NCBI GenBank assembly: GCA_001897525.1
Contig: MKTB01000005.1
Coordinates: 1-64,000 of the forward strand
Direction: 5' to 3'
DNA length: 64,000 nt
DNA from: Bacteroidetes bacterium 43-16
Lineage (GTDB): Bacteria; Bacteroidota; Bacteroidia; Chitinophagales; Chitinophagaceae
Shown here: positions 1 to 10,019 of the stretch, piece by piece
How positions within the stretch are numbered: the stretch's first letter is position 1
Layout of the letters: each line of letters starts with the position of its first letter
Notes under the pieces: generated by a model
What the model saw: only the letters and a program-made list of their open reading frames with translations
The model's database searches: none
Told to the model about the DNA's origin: nothing
Position numbers and translations under genes: made by a program

Positions 1-201
1 CCGGCGCATGCCGGAAGGGTAAAAATTATTATCGTAAGCGGGTACGGGTGCACCGGCTCCGGGAGTAATGCTACCCGGAACTACGGACTGGGTGACATTA
101 GGAGTATTCTGACCATAGCCCGGAAGACAGGAAAACAATAAGCCTGCAAGCAGCAATCGCTGCAGCGCAGGAGGACATATAGAAATTGTTTTAAGTAACA
201 T
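1..201 (-). CDS. Start of a secreted protein, probably RHS/YD-repeat type (cut by window edge)
   Basis: An open frame of 67 codons runs from an ATG at 201 off the left edge of the window. It begins with a charged residue and a hydrophobic segment (about residues 12-30, LLLAGLLF then CLPGYGQ), which looks like a signal peptide or lipoprotein signal. The mature part starts NTPNVTQSVVPGS and ends FYPSGMRR at the edge. The start lies 17 bases after the stop of the 1156-residue YD-type protein, so the two are very likely co-transcribed. In Bacteroidota such a second gene is usually the long RHS-repeat partner, but no repeat is visible in the fragment, so that identity is inferred from position only. 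Confidence 0.6.
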   Translation of the reverse strand, partial: MLLKTISICPPALQRLLLAGLLFSCLPGYGQNTPNVTQSVVPGSITPGAGAPVPAYDNNFYPSGMRR

Positions 202-218
202 TGTTAAGGTTTTAGCGA

Positions 219-3200
219 TTAATTAGCATCGTAGATTTTCTTTTCCAGAATATTGCCGTCCTGGTCGCGCGTCAGCACCAGTCTGCCCAGTTTATCGTAT
301 TCAAAATAGGTCAGGCGGCCCAGCGCATCGGTAACTGAAGCTACGCCGGTAAGTGGCGCATAGAGCCAGTTTTGCATGAGCGCATTGGAAGGACAAATCC
401 TGATGTCTTCCAGGGCAATATTGGCCGGGCTGTTGATCCCGATGCGTACATTTTCCTGTCCCGGAGCCAGGGAGAAGATCACTTCATATTGCCTGAAGCG
501 ACCTTTAGTGGCAATATGCACCAGGCTGAACTGGCTGCCGCCTTCGATACCGAATTGTGGTGTAGCATGGTCTGAGGCCCAGAAGGTTGCCCGGTATTCT
601 TTACCGGTAGACAGGCCGGAGGTATAGACCTGCTTGGCTGTACTGGCAGAGGCATTAATCGTCAGATAGGCATTCCCGGAGATACAACGGCTGATACCGC
701 TCACGGCCGGTGGAGGAATCACGGGGCTGACCAGGGAACCGATCCGGTTAATATGATCAAGGTTATACACCATATTTCCTTCCAGCGTATGGTCAAAATC
801 TGCAAAAGCAACTTCGTTCTTCTTCGCATTGCTGACTTCAACAATTTTATTGAAATTGTTCGGATCAAAAATATTCACCTTGTACTCTTCTGTAGCAGGA
901 ATATAAGCCTGGCTCACATTGCCGCGGGCATCAAAAAGCTGGGCTTCGGTGCTCTGTACCAGGTAATCGGGCAAAGGTTGATTTTGCCATACTTTAGCCA
1001 CCTGGGAGTAGGCCGTATAGCCCGGTGCACTGCTTGTAAACATACCTTCCCGGTAGTCATTACCGGTAACCGGGGCTTCACTTTCCAGGCCATAGACAGC
1101 CTTCGTAGCCAGCACCTGGTTGGGTAAAAAATCAAATTTAAAGATTGCAGCATCCATCAAACGCTCGCTACTCGTTACAGGTGAAAGGTCTTCGGGCAGG
1201 TTGGCAGCAGCAGGGCTTTTCCATCTTTCTGTCCCGATCAGCAACTCACGACCCCTTGACTGCAGGGTGGATAATGTTGCATTGCCGGATACGGTAACCG
1301 GTGAAAGCTCATAGTTATAAATATTGGCATAGCGGATCAGCTCGCCGCGGCTGTTGCGCACATAACTGTATTTTTGGTTATCGCGCTCATCATAACGATA
1401 GATCACCGAGTCGGCCATAGACAGGCTGTTACTCTCGTATTTATAGTTTACGGTTTTAGCCAAGAGGCTTTTACCCCGGTAAGGAATATATGGATCTGTA
1501 CTTACGGTAAAATTGCGGATATTTTCGGGATAAGGAGTACCGGGATTGCTAATACTTTCCGGAGACTGGAACAGCCAACCATCTTCTATAGATATCCTGC
1601 GGTTATACTCGGTCAATTGCATGGCGATTGCTGTAGCGGTATCCAGCCGGCTGATGTATTCGTTGCGGGTCTCGGCCACCAGCAGGTTTTTGTTATCATA
1701 CTGTTTGATAGAAAGCGGCAGGCCGATCTCCCATTCCCTTACCCTTTGTTTGCCGGTAAAGAAAGGAGGTGTTATGGCTACCTGGCCACCTCCTGTCACC
1801 AATACTTTGGCCGGTGCAGTACCGTCTTTAAAATTACTAAACGTATACTCTGTACGGGACAAGAGCTCCTGGGCTTTATTACGGGTCACCATATTCACCA
1901 GGCCATAACCATGGTTAGAACCCTGGAACAATAAATTAGGACTGATAAAAGTTTCTGAAATATACCGGGCGCGACCTGTGGTAAATACCGACAAATCGTC
2001 TGAGCAGAAGCCCCCGGCAATAAACTGCTGCCCCTGGCTGTATTCAAAATGGGTGACATCGCGTTTTAAGGGATTGTGCTTGTCGGTACTGATGATGGAA
2101 TCAATACGTACCCCATCACTTAAGCCGGCAGGATTGATCAGCCCGGGATGCGCGGATTGTAAGGGGGAAGCTACAGCTGTCAGGCCGCTATGCTTGGCGT
2201 ATTTAAACTCTACTTTTCCCCCATAACCATTCTCTATACCGTTCAGTAAACCCCAGGCTGCGGCCTCGGTATTTATCTTGACAGGATATGTTCCGCTCGC
2301 TCCTATATATGCTACACCCGGAATAGAATGAGCATCATTGTTAAAACGGGCAGGATAACCATCATTATAATAGCCATAAAGATCCAGGTTAGCTCCAAAT
2401 CTTCTTTGTTTCTTATCAATATACTGGAAACGGTACATCGGGAAACTTTCTGTGCCATCGGCGCTGTATTGAGTGATGCCCTTCAGCTTAAGACTGTACA
2501 TATCTGCGGCATCGCCGGTGGTGCTGTAGTTCATGGCTACTTCATAGCCCGGTGGCAGGCCTGAATAATAGTAGGCATAATCGAAGCGATAGCGGATACT
2601 CTGATCTCCCTCCTGTAATTTCACTTCTTCCAGGAAAGGATAACGGTCTGCATTCGGATTCTTAGGATCAATGTCTTTTCTTTTGATCGTGGTATTATAG
2701 ACAAAATTTAATTTGATCCTGTTGGGATATTCTATGGACGCAACCTGGTAAAATTTTGATTTTTTTATTGTGGGTGCAACCCTTGGCATTGTATATCCAA
2801 TCAAGATTTCTCCTACCCAGGAGGAATCTTGTGCGGCCTCATTAGACAATTCAAATAATTCATAGGAGAATTTGGTAACCCGGTTGCCAACAGCTACCAC
2901 GGAATCCAGTTTCCATTGCTCGGGAAACAGGCTATTGATCTGTGAAAAGTACCAGCCACCCATGTTCATACTGAACAAGGTCAATCCCGGATCCAGGAAA
3001 TATTCTGTAACAGTAGCATCGGTACGCACAGAAGGGCTGAAATAATATTCTTTCTGCTCTTCCTGGTCCAGCACTTTTATATTATGGGAAGTACCCGGAT
3101 CTGTGTAATTGGCTAAAGAACTTACATCATCTGCTTTGCGATAACTGCCATCGCGAAAGAAATAAATTTCGAATTTATTTTTAGGATTGGTAAACACCTT

Positions 3201-3689
3201 TCCGTTCCGGCCAAAGTAAAAGTTAAAGGATTGATTACCTACGCTAAAGGTATATTCATCACTTTCGGGATCAGCAAAGACATTCGCTGCTGCCGGTACC
3301 AGGGGTTCATACAGACGGCCTATATAGTGCCTGTATTTACCGGCTACTGTCTCATGAGCAGCATTAATAAAAGGTCCATTGTAAGGGAAGAAGGCTTCGT
3401 AACGGAACTCATCCGGGATACCTTTGATCTTCCGGTAAATAGTACCACCGGCCTGCAGGTTCCAGTGCAAGCCCGCCACACCGGCCATCTCCCTCACGGG
3501 TATGCCTTTGGTGTTATAGCTAAGGCTGGCCCCGATACCATTCTGGTCATACAGGGGAATACGCACATCTACCGTACCTAAAAACAGGTTAGGTGTGTAC
3601 AGGGAGGACAGGTCCTGTGCTTCGGCCTGCAGTTTCCCTACTGCCAGTAAGGGAACTGAGCATAAGAGGCCTTTCGTGATTTTTTTCAT
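219..3689 (-). CDS. Large secreted YD/RHS-like protein
   Basis: A 1156-residue protein with an N-terminal signal peptide (about residues 1-24, ending QAEAQ). The body is typical of Bacteroidota giant surface proteins: the N-terminal part has LGTVDVRIPLY and MAGVAGLHWNLQAGG, patterns seen at the start of SpvB/RHS-like shells, and the far C-terminus carries a single YD-type repeat (DALGRLTYFEYDKLGRL). No toxin domain is recognisable. It sits between an upstream coiled-coil/barrel gene (16 bases away) and a downstream secreted start (17 bases), so the three probably form one operon and one surface or secreted assembly. RHS-like proteins can form encapsulating shells or act as adhesins; which applies here cannot be told. 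Confidence 0.7.
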   Translation of the reverse strand: MKKITKGLLCSVPLLAVGKLQAEAQDLSSLYTPNLFLGTVDVRIPLYDQNGIGASLSYNTKGIPVREMAGVAGLHWNLQAGGTIYRKIKGIPDEFRYEAFFPYNGPFINAAHETVAGKYRHYIGRLYEPLVPAAANVFADPESDEYTFSVGNQSFNFYFGRNGKVFTNPKNKFEIYFFRDGSYRKADDVSSLANYTDPGTSHNIKVLDQEEQKEYYFSPSVRTDATVTEYFLDPGLTLFSMNMGGWYFSQINSLFPEQWKLDSVVAVGNRVTKFSYELFELSNEAAQDSSWVGEILIGYTMPRVAPTIKKSKFYQVASIEYPNRIKLNFVYNTTIKRKDIDPKNPNADRYPFLEEVKLQEGDQSIRYRFDYAYYYSGLPPGYEVAMNYSTTGDAADMYSLKLKGITQYSADGTESFPMYRFQYIDKKQRRFGANLDLYGYYNDGYPARFNNDAHSIPGVAYIGASGTYPVKINTEAAAWGLLNGIENGYGGKVEFKYAKHSGLTAVASPLQSAHPGLINPAGLSDGVRIDSIISTDKHNPLKRDVTHFEYSQGQQFIAGGFCSDDLSVFTTGRARYISETFISPNLLFQGSNHGYGLVNMVTRNKAQELLSRTEYTFSNFKDGTAPAKVLVTGGGQVAITPPFFTGKQRVREWEIGLPLSIKQYDNKNLLVAETRNEYISRLDTATAIAMQLTEYNRRISIEDGWLFQSPESISNPGTPYPENIRNFTVSTDPYIPYRGKSLLAKTVNYKYESNSLSMADSVIYRYDERDNQKYSYVRNSRGELIRYANIYNYELSPVTVSGNATLSTLQSRGRELLIGTERWKSPAAANLPEDLSPVTSSERLMDAAIFKFDFLPNQVLATKAVYGLESEAPVTGNDYREGMFTSSAPGYTAYSQVAKVWQNQPLPDYLVQSTEAQLFDARGNVSQAYIPATEEYKVNIFDPNNFNKIVEVSNAKKNEVAFADFDHTLEGNMVYNLDHINRIGSLVSPVIPPPAVSGISRCISGNAYLTINASASTAKQVYTSGLSTGKEYRATFWASDHATPQFGIEGGSQFSLVHIATKGRFRQYEVIFSLAPGQENVRIGINSPANIALEDIRICPSNALMQNWLYAPLTGVASVTDALGRLTYFEYDKLGRLVLTRDQDGNILEKKIYDAN

Positions 3690-3705
3690 ATTGCAACGTC
3701 GCTAT

Positions 3706-5247
3706 TTATAGTTTCCAACCCAGCCTGATGATCCAGGGTGAGTTGATCTTTGTTTTATCATTTAAAAAATTGTAACCGACCAGGAAAGTGCCCTGCAGCT
3801 TACTGTTGATGCGATAGCTTTTCACCAGGCCCAGATAAGCGGCATCCTGTAGTAAGCCCATAGCGGTCTTCACATTGGAGCTATTGCCAAACTGTTCCTG
3901 AACCTGTGTATACGCCCGGTTCATGGGTCTCAGGCTCTTTTCATAACCGCCCTGCAGGCTGATGCCCCAGAGCAGCTTATAGTCCAGGAATACCCTGCCT
4001 ACAATGCCTTCATAACTCAGGCGCAGGTGTTGCCAGTTGCTCCCCAGGCCCAGGCTGCCATCCAGACCTATGCCCAGGCTCAATGCCGGGCTATGCCGGT
4101 AACTCAGGTTCAGCCCGGTCTGCAGCATCACGGGTTTGCTCCCGTCTGCAGAGGCCCTTTGGGTCTGGAAATTATACTGGGTCTCCCATCTTTGCCAGAA
4201 GGGAATACCCCGAATGGGGTTACGGAAACCGGTTGGTTTTAACTTGTTTAAGCTGTTTTTAGCGGATTGTATACCGTTCCGGGCTTCATCCAGTTTTTGT
4301 TTCCCTTCACCAATGGCTTGTTTTGCCTGGTTGATTTGTTTCAGGGGCTTGTCTAAGGCTTTGGTGTATTGCTTTAACTGCTCCCCGGCCTGCTGGCTGA
4401 TATTGCCCAACTGATCACCGAATTGCTGCTGCAACTGCTCGCCTACTTTCGCTTTGGTCTGGTAGCCCATAGCTTCCAGCTCTTCTGCCGATTTACCGGC
4501 CATCCCATTGCCTGCTGCTTGTTTGTTGCTGTTCAATTGTTCTTCAAAGCCTTTGATACCGCGCAGGTAGTCCAGGGCTTTGGTTTCCGCCTCATCGGGC
4601 TGGTCGAGGATCTTTTTCCAGTAGCCTGCCTGCTGCCGGTACTGCTTGCCGGTATTGCTCATGCGCCCGGCATAGCTTTCCAGTTTAGTGCCTTTCAGCA
4701 AGCGTTCCAGCGCAGCGGTACGGACGGCTACCTGCTTTTGGAGGTATTCCTGCAAAGCGGCTTTTTGCTCCAGTGCAGGCAGATCGAATGCACCTGATGC
4801 ATTAGCTCCCTTACCAAAGGTACCCATCATATTTTGTAAGCCCTGCAGGCTATCCAGGCTGGCCTTGCCCCTGCGGCCGGAGGCTGACAGCCTGTGCAGG
4901 AAAGTAGTATCCTTTGATTGCTTCAGCAGGCTGTCCATACCCGGGCTTTTCAGGGCCAGGTATTGCTGGTATTTAAGGGAGTCGCTGCTTAATTTTGCAG
5001 CAAGGTGTTTTTCCTGTCGCTGCAATCTTTTCAGGAACAGCTTATTGGTCGCTTCCAGCTTGCGGTAGTAGCGACGGTTCTTTACCGTCTTCTTGTGTAA
5101 TAAAGTTTGAGCGGCCTGCTCTATGGCGCTGCTATCGGTGGGAAATACGGGATCGAAAATTTGCTCCTGGGCTTTCACAGACCAGGGAGTACATAGGCAT
5201 ATAATCAATAGGCAGCTAAGGCTGCTTAAAAGGAGGGGTTTTAACAA
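3706..5247 (-). CDS. Secreted coiled-coil protein with C-terminal beta-barrel-like domain
   Basis: 513 residues with a signal peptide (about 1-26, ...WSVKAQ). Residues from roughly 55 to 330 are rich in Lys, Gln, Glu and Leu with long helical stretches (KLEATNKLFLKRLQRQEKHL region), suggesting coiled coils. From about 340 onward the pattern changes to alternating hydrophobic/polar strands with aromatic residues (LSYRHSPALSLGIGLDGSLGLG, YLGLVKSYRINSKLQGTFLVGYNF), as in outer-membrane barrels. The only in-frame start before the signal peptide is a TTG. It is the first gene of the YD-type locus and may anchor or export the neighbouring giant proteins. I do not recognise a named family. Confidence 0.6.
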   Translation of the reverse strand: MLKPLLLSSLSCLLIICLCTPWSVKAQEQIFDPVFPTDSSAIEQAAQTLLHKKTVKNRRYYRKLEATNKLFLKRLQRQEKHLAAKLSSDSLKYQQYLALKSPGMDSLLKQSKDTTFLHRLSASGRRGKASLDSLQGLQNMMGTFGKGANASGAFDLPALEQKAALQEYLQKQVAVRTAALERLLKGTKLESYAGRMSNTGKQYRQQAGYWKKILDQPDEAETKALDYLRGIKGFEEQLNSNKQAAGNGMAGKSAEELEAMGYQTKAKVGEQLQQQFGDQLGNISQQAGEQLKQYTKALDKPLKQINQAKQAIGEGKQKLDEARNGIQSAKNSLNKLKPTGFRNPIRGIPFWQRWETQYNFQTQRASADGSKPVMLQTGLNLSYRHSPALSLGIGLDGSLGLGSNWQHLRLSYEGIVGRVFLDYKLLWGISLQGGYEKSLRPMNRAYTQVQEQFGNSSNVKTAMGLLQDAAYLGLVKSYRINSKLQGTFLVGYNFLNDKTKINSPWIIRLGWKL

Positions 5248-5304
5248 GGGTAACAGTTATAGGTTATGCGGCGAAGATATATAAAAAACAACATTAAAAA
5301 ACAA

Positions 5305-5339
5305 AATAATGCCCGGCGTGTAGCACACCGGGCATTATT
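5305..5339 (-). terminator. Rho-independent terminator of the 1312-aa T9SS protein
   Basis: Perfect 12-bp stem (5305-5316 with 5328-5339, core GCCCGG/CCGGGC) and an 11-base loop. Read on the minus strand it is followed by a T-rich tract (5290-5304), placing it 40 bases after the T9SS gene's stop codon. Confidence 0.85.
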
Positions 5340-5378
5340 AAATTTTAAAATATTGATTATGCAGACAATAGAATAGTA

Positions 5379-8300
5379 TTAAAGTTTATTTATTTTCTGC
5401 ATCCATTTGTAGCCTGCCGGATCTTCAAATAAGATCAGGTAAGTACCGTTACTAAGCTTGTTCAGGTTCAATTCCTGTACCTGCGTATGCTCGATCTGGC
5501 CGCTGATCAGGATCCTGCCGAGTACATCTACCACCAGGTATTTGCTGCCTTTGCTTAATCCTTCCACTTTCAGCATACCACTCGTAGGGTTAGGATATAA
5601 CTTGAAGCCGGCAGGTACCGGTTTATCGGCAATACCTACAGTCACCTGCATTTCCAGGATGTTACTGGATACAGACTGTACTGCTGCACAGGAGTTAAAT
5701 CCTTCTGCCACTACGTGGATATTTTCACCGTTCAGGAAGTCGGTCCCTGCTACCCCGGTCCAGCTTGCATTAGTTGCACCCGGGATGATGGTACCGCTCT
5801 TATGCCATTGATAAGAAGGGCTGGAACCTGCTGCATCGGTCAATGTAGCGGTAAAGGTTACGGTTTGACCGGTACCTATTAAACCGGAAGGGTTAGCCGC
5901 TGCTACAACACCCGGATTGGTATTGGTAGTAACCGTTAAATTCAAAGTAGTGATACTGTCACAGGCATTTGCAGCCGGGACGATATAAGTTGCTGCATTA
6001 GCACCGCCTGCAGTAACGGTGATCCCGTTCCACACGATCGGCAACTCCTCAGAACAGATAGAATCATATACCGTTACTTCTGAAATTGGTTTTACGGTAA
6101 TGCTCATTGTAGCATTGCTCAGACAGCTGCTGGAAGTAGCCGGGGTAAAGGTATAAGTACCCGATGCGATATTGCTTACTGTAGCCGGTAGCCAGGTACC
6201 GCTGAACCCGTTCAGGGAAGTCGTCGGTAAAACCGGGGCGGTAGTACCATGACAGAATGGAGCGACCTGGGTAAATGTAGGCGTGATCTGACCGCTCACA
6301 TTGATCGTTACAGTAACCGGTAAGGCACAAGGGAAACTTGAAGAAGGGGTAAAGGTATAGGAACCGGTAGTGGTATTGCTCACTACAGCCGGCGACCAGG
6401 TACCTGTAACCGCATTATTGGAAGTGGTTGGTAAAACCGGGGCTGTTGAGCCGGAACAGATAGCTGAAGGTAAAGTAAAGGTTGGTGTAATGGTCGTACT
6501 TGGTAAAGTAACTTCCAATGGCCCTACCCAATCGGAATAGGAATTGGTACCACATACCGCCCGTACATATAATTGCAGAGATGCATTAGTACTGCCGTTC
6601 ACAAACTGGTGGGTATTGGCACCGGTAGCTCCTGTAACAGAAACAATGGTACCTGCATTTACTAAAGTACCGATCGGGCCATAGCTGATCTGGTAGTTGG
6701 TGCTTACACCATTACCCTGCCAGGACAACAGGCCGCCTATACAGTTAGGATTAGCAATAGTTAAATAACCCGGTAATTTACAAGTCTGGTTTACATTCGG
6801 CACAATACTTACTGCCATTACATTGCTGACACCGGCCGCAGTACCTGTTCTTTGGATCACAATACTGTCAATTTGCTTATTCCGGTTAGCCGTGCTGATC
6901 ACGATCGCGGAATCATGCATTCTCGGGCCACCAGTAGCGGAACCTTCCAGTACGTTGTTGGAAACATTGATCCGGCCCAGACCGCTCACCACAACATTGG
7001 TATTGCTGGTGTACCAGTCTGCTAAGTTCATCGCCTGAGTCTGAGTAGTGCCATCTGTAAAATAAACGATAGCATTAAAGTTGGATACTGCACTTCCGCT
7101 GATGCCCATTACATATACTTTATTGGCACGCTTAGGGGCCAGGAATCTTACTGCAGCGGTAGGGGTACTCAATAGCTGGCGCAAAGAGTTATTACCGGTA
7201 TAGTTAGCGAGGCGATATTTACGGATACCATTCTGGATGATCCGGTCATTAGGTACGCCATAAGTAGGGAAAGTAGCTGAAGAAGTCAATTGAAAATCTT
7301 TTGCTACCAGGGCAAAACTAGCGCCGTCCACATCATTGGTCGTTGAACTCAAAGCAGTACCGATGCCATTGGCAACAACGTCGGCATTAAACTGGCCCAG
7401 GGAAACCGGGGTAAGGGTATCGAAGGTAGTATTGAAAGGAATACTTACCCAGACACTCGTATCTCCTACCGAACAGAAGGTGCGGATATAGAATACATAG
7501 TTGGTAGCCGGGTCTAAAGTAGTAAAGTTAACCGGGGAAGCCGTTACGGTTCCGCTCGCGGAAAGGCCTGTAGCTCCGGAGCCGGGTAAAGTTCCGTCTG
7601 TTCTCAGTTGATAAATAAAATTGGTCGGGGTATTACCTACTGTAGGTGCAGTAAAGGAAACTGAAGCTGAAGTAGGTGTAACCGCACCGGCAATAGCCAG
7701 GTTAACCGGGTTAACACAAACACCAACAGGAGATACCACATTAAAGGTATAGTCTTCTGCCTCTCCTGCACTTAAGCTATTACAGGCATGCATTGTTGCC
7801 CCCAGGTAATAAGAAGAACGTACACGCATCCTGGTATTGCCAGGCATTGCAGTTAAAGGTACCAGGAAGCTTCCTGTTACGGTAGTTCCTGTTACGGTAC
7901 TATAATTGCCGGTATAGGCCTTTTCGGTAGTTTCGTCAAAAGCTCCGTCCTGGTTCCAGTCAATATAGATGGCACGATAAACAAGCTGGGAGTTAGTCGT
8001 CAGCGAAAAATTGACCGTTGATCCCATTAATGCTGAAGCTGACTGAGTAAGGTATTGATTATAAGAACCAGTACTCGTTCCGTTATTGGTAATATTAGTT
8101 AAACCTCCGGTTGTTGAAAAACTGGTAATGTAATAGGTCGTTCCTGATGTGGATGTTGGTGTACAATAACAGCTGGTAGGTGCATTGATACCTACACTGA
8201 TCACATTGGAAGTAGAAGTTAATGTACTACCTGTACAGGTTACAATACACCTGTAATAGGTTACTGCAGATTGGGAATGAGCATAGGTAGCTGTAGTCGC

Positions 8301-9317
8301 TCCTGTAATATTGGTAAACGGTCCACCTGCCGCACTGGAAGATTGCCATTGAAAGGTAATACCAGGAGCTGCAGTAACACCGGTAAGTACCAGGTTAAAA
8401 CTTACTGTAGGGCATACAGAGGCTACAGATGAAGAAGCTACGCCTGTAACCGGAGTACCGTCACAAAGGGTGGTAAAATTGCGCACCAGCGTCCATACAC
8501 TGCTATCAGAGGCACTACATAATGCTTTTACATAAGCATCATAAGAGGTAGCGGGTGTTAAGCCGGTCGCATTTGCGGTAACTGCTGCTGTAGTGCCGGT
8601 AGCCGTAGCAACTACTGCCGGAGCAGTAACCGGGTCAGCACCTGCTGCAACTACTTTCCAGCGATAGTTAGGCGGTGTGGAAGTAGAGGCCGTCCAGCTG
8701 ATGGCTGCTGTTGTTGCAGCCGCGGTCACCTGTACATTGGAAGGCGGTAAACAAGTAGCTGTATTGGTCACTACTAAAGTATAATCCAGGTAGCGGCCAT
8801 AACCGTAGCCTGTGCCACAAGGGATAACACCATTGTTAGCACCACCGGCATTTGCCGTACGGTTCCATATCCTCAGGCGATAGTTACCTGCAACCACATA
8901 GGGTGGTACCGTAACAGTGCCTGTAAATGCAGCTGTACCGCCGGGACCATCAAAATAGTTCGGTAAAAATAAGGTCTCTCCTGCGTCTTCAAAATCCAGG
9001 TCATTATTAAAATCTGCCGCCATACCCACTCCGGTATAACCCAATGCGGTTAAGCTTACATTGGTGCTGACACCAGCAGTCAATGGAATGTTCTGTGCAG
9101 TATAATCCTGGTATTTTGTCGAAGAATTACAAGCCGGGTTATGGGTAAATGTGCCCACGGTTACCTGGCTGGTTCCCCATGAGGAACAAGAGCTGGCATA
9201 AGTCATGGAACAATAAGGAGCCTGTGCTGATGACTGGCCCGCACTAAACCCCAGCAAACCCAAAGTAAGCGAAAGCAGTTTAGGTTTAAAAAAGTTGCGT
9301 AAAAGTTTCATTTTCAT
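5379..9317 (-). CDS. Multidomain T9SS cargo with GEVED and Fn3-like domains
   Basis: 1312 residues. Signal peptide at about 1-31 (ending QSSAQA). A first GEVED-type domain spans about 65-183 (MAADFNNDLDFEDAGETL), then a fibronectin type III-like segment (about 190-282), an Ig-like segment, a second GEVED domain (about 395-530, with IDWNQDGAFDE and the signature GEAEDYTF), another Fn3-like segment, and paired repeats around 980-1080 (GTWSPAVVSNTTTGSYTFTP and GTWLPATVSNIASGTYTFTP). The last ~75 residues form a type A T9SS sorting domain (FKLYPNPTSGMLKVEGL ... MQKINKL). It should cross the inner membrane by Sec and the outer membrane by the Por machinery, and end on the surface or outside. No catalytic domain is seen, so adhesin-like use is a guess. 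Confidence 0.85.
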   Translation of the reverse strand: MKMKLLRNFFKPKLLSLTLGLLGFSAGQSSAQAPYCSMTYASSCSSWGTSQVTVGTFTHNPACNSSTKYQDYTAQNIPLTAGVSTNVSLTALGYTGVGMAADFNNDLDFEDAGETLFLPNYFDGPGGTAAFTGTVTVPPYVVAGNYRLRIWNRTANAGGANNGVIPCGTGYGYGRYLDYTLVVTNTATCLPPSNVQVTAAATTAAISWTASTSTPPNYRWKVVAAGADPVTAPAVVATATGTTAAVTANATGLTPATSYDAYVKALCSASDSSVWTLVRNFTTLCDGTPVTGVASSSVASVCPTVSFNLVLTGVTAAPGITFQWQSSSAAGGPFTNITGATTATYAHSQSAVTYYRCIVTCTGSTLTSTSNVISVGINAPTSCYCTPTSTSGTTYYITSFSTTGGLTNITNNGTSTGSYNQYLTQSASALMGSTVNFSLTTNSQLVYRAIYIDWNQDGAFDETTEKAYTGNYSTVTGTTVTGSFLVPLTAMPGNTRMRVRSSYYLGATMHACNSLSAGEAEDYTFNVVSPVGVCVNPVNLAIAGAVTPTSASVSFTAPTVGNTPTNFIYQLRTDGTLPGSGATGLSASGTVTASPVNFTTLDPATNYVFYIRTFCSVGDTSVWVSIPFNTTFDTLTPVSLGQFNADVVANGIGTALSSTTNDVDGASFALVAKDFQLTSSATFPTYGVPNDRIIQNGIRKYRLANYTGNNSLRQLLSTPTAAVRFLAPKRANKVYVMGISGSAVSNFNAIVYFTDGTTQTQAMNLADWYTSNTNVVVSGLGRINVSNNVLEGSATGGPRMHDSAIVISTANRNKQIDSIVIQRTGTAAGVSNVMAVSIVPNVNQTCKLPGYLTIANPNCIGGLLSWQGNGVSTNYQISYGPIGTLVNAGTIVSVTGATGANTHQFVNGSTNASLQLYVRAVCGTNSYSDWVGPLEVTLPSTTITPTFTLPSAICSGSTAPVLPTTSNNAVTGTWSPAVVSNTTTGSYTFTPSSSFPCALPVTVTINVSGQITPTFTQVAPFCHGTTAPVLPTTSLNGFSGTWLPATVSNIASGTYTFTPATSSSCLSNATMSITVKPISEVTVYDSICSEELPIVWNGITVTAGGANAATYIVPAANACDSITTLNLTVTTNTNPGVVAAANPSGLIGTGQTVTFTATLTDAAGSSPSYQWHKSGTIIPGATNASWTGVAGTDFLNGENIHVVAEGFNSCAAVQSVSSNILEMQVTVGIADKPVPAGFKLYPNPTSGMLKVEGLSKGSKYLVVDVLGRILISGQIEHTQVQELNLNKLSNGTYLILFEDPAGYKWMQKINKL

Positions 9318-9532
9318 TGATTAGATGGATGATTCAAAAAGGTTGATACAAATCCTAGGGTAAGTTATCCAATTTGTTAATAAAAGTCAATATAATATAG
9401 ACGACAATTTAAAGCATTAAGTTGGTAAAATGCAAGAAATCACAAACTTCCTTTTACAAATTCCTCATTTTCAGGAATTTTATCTACAAAATAATTATTT
9501 ACAATAGATTAAACGCCATTTTTTAAAACAAT

Positions 9533-9566
9533 AAAAAGACCAGCTGAATAATCAGCTGGTCTTTTT
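9533..9566 (-). terminator. Terminator downstream of rplS
   Basis: Perfect 15-bp stem (9533-9547 with 9552-9566), 4-base loop ATAA, and A/T tracts on both sides, so it can work in both directions. It lies about 20 bases after the rplS stop on the minus strand. Confidence 0.85.
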
Positions 9567-9587
9567 ATGATCCAAAGTATTTGAAAT

Positions 9588-9953
9588 TTATTTTGCCACG
9601 ATAGCCATACGTTTTTCCTTGATACGTGCTGCCTTACCGAAACGCTCTCTTTGGTAGTACAATTTCGCACGACGAACCTGACCGCGCTTATTAACAACAA
9701 TAGAGTCGATATTTGGAGATAAAACAGGGAATAAACGCTCAACACCCACACCGTCAGAAATTTTACGAACAGTGAAAGTAGCTGTAGCTCCTGTGCCCTG
9801 ACGTTTAATAACGTCACCTTTAAATGACTGGATACGCTCTTTAGCGCCCTCGATGATTTTATAATTAACAGTGATATTATCACCGGCTTTAAAAGCAGGT
9901 AATTCTTTCTTTGTAGTTAATTGTTCGTGGATAAATGCAATTGCTGCTTCCAT
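9588..9953 (-). CDS. rplS: 50S ribosomal protein L19
   Basis: 121 residues, the normal length for L19, which sits at the 30S-50S interface. Family hallmarks are present: [15 protein letters not shown] near residue 20, [15 protein letters not shown] in the middle, [18 protein letters not shown], and the basic C-terminal [22 protein letters not shown]. It follows rplT on the same strand after 66 bases that contain a small terminator-like hairpin, so it may be partly separately expressed. In many other bacteria rplS sits beside trmD; here it follows the L35-L20 pair. Confidence 0.97.
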   Translation of the reverse strand: MEAAIAFIHEQLTTKKELPAFKAGDNITVNYKIIEGAKERIQSFKGDVIKRQGTGATATFTVRKISDGVGVERLFPVLSPNIDSIVVNKRGQVRRAKLYYQRERFGKAARIKEKRMAIVAK

Positions 9954-9995
9954 TTTAAATTAATTTTATTGATGTAAATCAAAAATATTGATACT

Positions 9996-10015
9996 AAAAA
10001 CCCTTACGGGTTTTT
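9996..10015 (-). terminator. Short hairpin terminator or attenuator between rplT and rplS
   Basis: Stem AAAAACCC / GGGTTTTT (9996-10003 with 10008-10015) with loop TTAC, starting only a few bases after the rplT stop on the minus strand. It could end most rpmI-rplT transcripts or limit read-through into rplS. Confidence 0.6.
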
Positions 10016-10019
10016 GAAT

